DNA of 64,000 nt from the NCBI RefSeq assembly GCF_016908855.1, contig NZ_JAFBER010000003.1, positions 62,001 to 126,000 of the forward strand. Reading direction: 5' to 3'. The notes below the pieces were generated by a model. The model was not told the origin of the DNA. It saw only the letters and a program-made list of their open reading frames with translations, and did not search any database. This document shows positions 62,469 to 64,000 of this stretch, piece after piece. The stretch comes from Scopulibacillus daqui (GTDB lineage: Bacteria > Bacillota > Bacilli > Bacillales > Sporolactobacillaceae). Within the stretch, counting starts at the first letter, position 1; each line of letters opens with the position of its first letter. The position numbers were made by a program, and so were the translations under genes.

Positions 62469-63689
62469 ATGAACGATGCTTTTTGGCTGTTAAATGCTCG
62501 ATTGGAAAGCGGTTACGAAGTTGAAGATGGGGCGGTTATAGGGACAAATACTAAATGTCATCACCTTTTAATCAAGGATGGAAAGATTGCTGATATACGT
62601 TCATCTAACGAAACGATAACAGACCATTTACCGAAAAGAGATGCCAAACAGCTGTTGGCGCTCCCGGCTTTTATAGAAAAACATTGTCATCTGGATAAAA
62701 CATTGCTCAGTGATCGCTGGCGTCCTGTGACCCCCGCCAAAAACATTTTTGAACGGCTTGAAATAGAGAAAAAAGTGCTTCCTTCCCTGGAAACGACCAC
62801 TCAAGAACGTGCGGAAACATTGCTTGATATTTATGTAAAATTCGGCGTGTCTCATGTTCGTACACATGTGGATATTTATCCTGAGATAGGATTAAAGCAT
62901 TTAGAAGATGTCCAAAAAGCGCTGGAGACGTTTGAAGGAAAGTTATCTTATGAAATTGTTGCATTTCCTCAACATGGCTTATTGCGTTCAAAGGCAAAAG
63001 ATTTAGTGAGAGAAAGCCTTCGCCAAGGGGCCGGCTTTGTCGGCGGGGTTGACCCTGCTACTGTAGACGGCGACATTGAAGCTTCCCTGCAAGAAATGGT
63101 TGAACTTGCTGTTGAAGGAAACGCGGGTATCGACTTGCATTTGCATGACGCCGATCATCTAGGCGTTTTTACAATTAAGAGACTCGCTCAATTGACAAAG
63201 GAAGCTGGGCTAGAAGGCAAGGTAGCGATTAGCCATGCCTTTGCACTTGGGGATATCTCTGAAACCGAGGCAGAAGAAATGGCGGAAATATTAGCGGATG
63301 CTGGGATTACCATTATTACTAGTGTGCCTATTAATCGAAAGTTTCCGCCTGTTGGCTTATTGCAAGAAAAAGGCGTACCGGTTGCTGTTGGATGCGACAA
63401 CATTTTTGATGTCTGGTCGCCATTTGGAAACGGCGATATTTTAGAAAGGGCCGGCCGTTTAGCAGAAGTTTTGAATTGGTCAGATGAACGGTCATTGGCG
63501 CAAACACTCTGTTTTATAACCGGAGGCCAAACACCGCTTAATCACGACGGCGAACAAGTCTGGCCGAAAGCGGGCGATGAGGCAAACATTGTATTTGTCG
63601 AAGCTTCATGTTCCGCTGAAGCTGTTGCTAGAAGGGCGAAACGTGCCGCTGTAATGTTCAAGGGAGAAATCGTTTCCGGTTCGTTATAA
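62469..63689 (+). CDS. Cytosine-deaminase-like amidohydrolase
   Basis: A 406-residue metal-dependent hydrolase of the amidohydrolase superfamily. Metal ligands are seen in 'AFIEKHCHLDKTLL', 'AGIDLHLHDADHLG', 'VAISHAFALG' and 'AVGCDNIFDVWSPFG'. This pattern fits cytosine deaminase (CodA) and related ring deaminases. GGAAAGGGAAG precedes the ATG at 62469. It follows a truncated paralogue and precedes a decayed third copy; with the upstream guanine-deaminase-like gene it suggests nucleobase degradation under the LysR regulator. Confidence 0.85.
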   Translation: MNDAFWLLNARLESGYEVEDGAVIGTNTKCHHLLIKDGKIADIRSSNETITDHLPKRDAKQLLALPAFIEKHCHLDKTLLSDRWRPVTPAKNIFERLEIEKKVLPSLETTTQERAETLLDIYVKFGVSHVRTHVDIYPEIGLKHLEDVQKALETFEGKLSYEIVAFPQHGLLRSKAKDLVRESLRQGAGFVGGVDPATVDGDIEASLQEMVELAVEGNAGIDLHLHDADHLGVFTIKRLAQLTKEAGLEGKVAISHAFALGDISETEAEEMAEILADAGITIITSVPINRKFPPVGLLQEKGVPVAVGCDNIFDVWSPFGNGDILERAGRLAEVLNWSDERSLAQTLCFITGGQTPLNHDGEQVWPKAGDEANIVFVEASCSAEAVARRAKRAAVMFKGEIVSGSL

Positions 63690-63771
63690 AATTGGGCCGA
63701 ATGAAAATCAATAATGTTGCGCCAAAATAGGTGGATGCTAAAGATAGACGCCAGATCAAGCGCATCGATTA
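63690..63771. other. Short spacer before the third amidohydrolase copy
   Basis: No gene or clear signal seen. Confidence 0.4.
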
Positions 63772-63903
63772 GCAAATGCTAGATTAGAAGCCGGGTAGCA
63801 TTTTGCGATTTATAATTGGATAAAACGCTGCCTGGCGGCCGATGGCGTCCTGCAAGTTTATCCACATGTGGATATCTATTCTAAGGATGGACTAAAAAAT
63901 GGA
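63772..63903 (+). pseudogene. Decayed N-terminal relic of a third amidohydrolase copy
   Basis: Pieces in broken frame match the start of the intact gene: 'ANARLEAG' (63769-63795; intact 'LNARLESG'), 'LDKTLPGGRWRP' (63817-63852; intact 'LDKTLLSDRWRP') and 'HVDIYSKDGLK' (63863-63895; intact 'HVDIYPEIGLK'). Stops and internal deletions separate them. No C-terminal part follows. Confidence 0.75.
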
Positions 63904-64000
63904 AACCGTTGTTTGGTTTCCTCCTCATATATGTTAATAAATTTTGGATAAGCCGAATATGATTTCTATGTATAAAGTTTTTATGAGGAGGAAAAAACAT
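63901..64000 (+). promoter_or_regulatory. Hairpin and ribosome site of the next gene at the window edge
   Basis: GGAAACC (63901-63907) / GGTTTCC (63915-63921) hairpin followed by TCCTC, then A+T-rich sequence and AGGAGG at 63986-63991. The window ends in 'cat', so a start codon ATG is probably completed at the next base. Confidence 0.5.

Noticed and set aside
63859-63874. Palindrome TATCCACATGTGGATA as a DnaA site
   Set aside because: It falls in the codons for HVDIY of the amidohydrolase relic and is explained by that ancestry.
1-64000. CRISPR array, prophage or rRNA/tRNA genes
   Set aside because: No regularly spaced long repeats, phage structural genes, rRNA or tRNA cloverleaf was seen; tRNA-like elements at 46.4-46.9 kb are T-box leaders.

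Overview
The window is chromosome from a low-GC, spore-former-like Firmicute of the order Bacillales. Evidence: strong AGGAGG-type ribosome binding sites with frequent TTG and GTG starts, T-box leaders, a PerR box, a Vga/VmlR-type ABC-F gene, MprF, a YhcS-type sortase with an LPDTA substrate, and many proteins resembling Bacillus subtilis families (YngI, YveA, YjcD, YkfA, MaeA). I cannot name the species; a Bacillaceae or Sporolactobacillaceae relative is my guess.

Layout. 1-9.7 kb: arginine operon argB(partial)-argD-carA-carB-argF-argG-argH. 9.7-11.7 kb: a Vga-like ABC-F ribosome-protection gene behind a leader that reads as a transcription attenuator with a three-codon uORF. 11.9-15.3 kb: surface nucleotide and phosphate scavenging (lipoprotein P4-type phosphatase, LPDTA-anchored 5'-nucleotidase, unusually short class D sortase). 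15.4-24.3 kb: a P-loop kinase-like protein, a YveA-like permease, a YngI-like acyl-CoA synthetase, a UbiB/phasin-like pair, small proteins, and an LD-carboxypeptidase. 24.4-29.6 kb: tryptophan catabolism kynU-kynB-kynA, divergent from a TetR regulator and an NSS transporter, with a 45-bp palindromic operator and tandem DnaA-box-like 9-mers. 29.8-30.6 kb: a lipoprotein carrying an RNase A-like toxin domain followed by a CdiI-like immunity protein. 31.6-33.8 kb: PerR-type ahpCF.

33.9-44.3 kb is accessory and looks more A+T-rich by eye. It holds a MocR-controlled cluster (BacA-like protein, frameshifted DUF2000, FGE-like protein, frameshifted sulfite-oxidase-like protein, APC permease), a TnpB relic and a PEP-mutase-family gene. 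It also holds a microcin C-like cluster on the minus strand: a 20-residue precursor peptide ending in Gly, an MccB-like adenylyltransferase and an MFS exporter, with a hairpin between peptide and enzyme. A DinB gene closes the region.

44.5-64 kb is mostly housekeeping: malic enzyme, thrS behind two tandem T-boxes, an MtnE-like aminotransferase, a YjcD-like helicase, mprF, a carboxylesterase, an M29 aminopeptidase, a 2-hydroxyacid dehydrogenase, a LysR regulator, a guanine-deaminase-like enzyme, and a tandem family of cytosine-deaminase-like amidohydrolases (one 5'-truncated, one intact, one decayed relic).

The strongest candidates for undescribed biology are the Gly-terminated microcin C-like cluster, the lipoprotein RNase A-like toxin/immunity pair, the MocR/BacA-like/FGE-like cluster, and the ABC-F attenuator. 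All identifications are by eye from remembered families; no database search was run.
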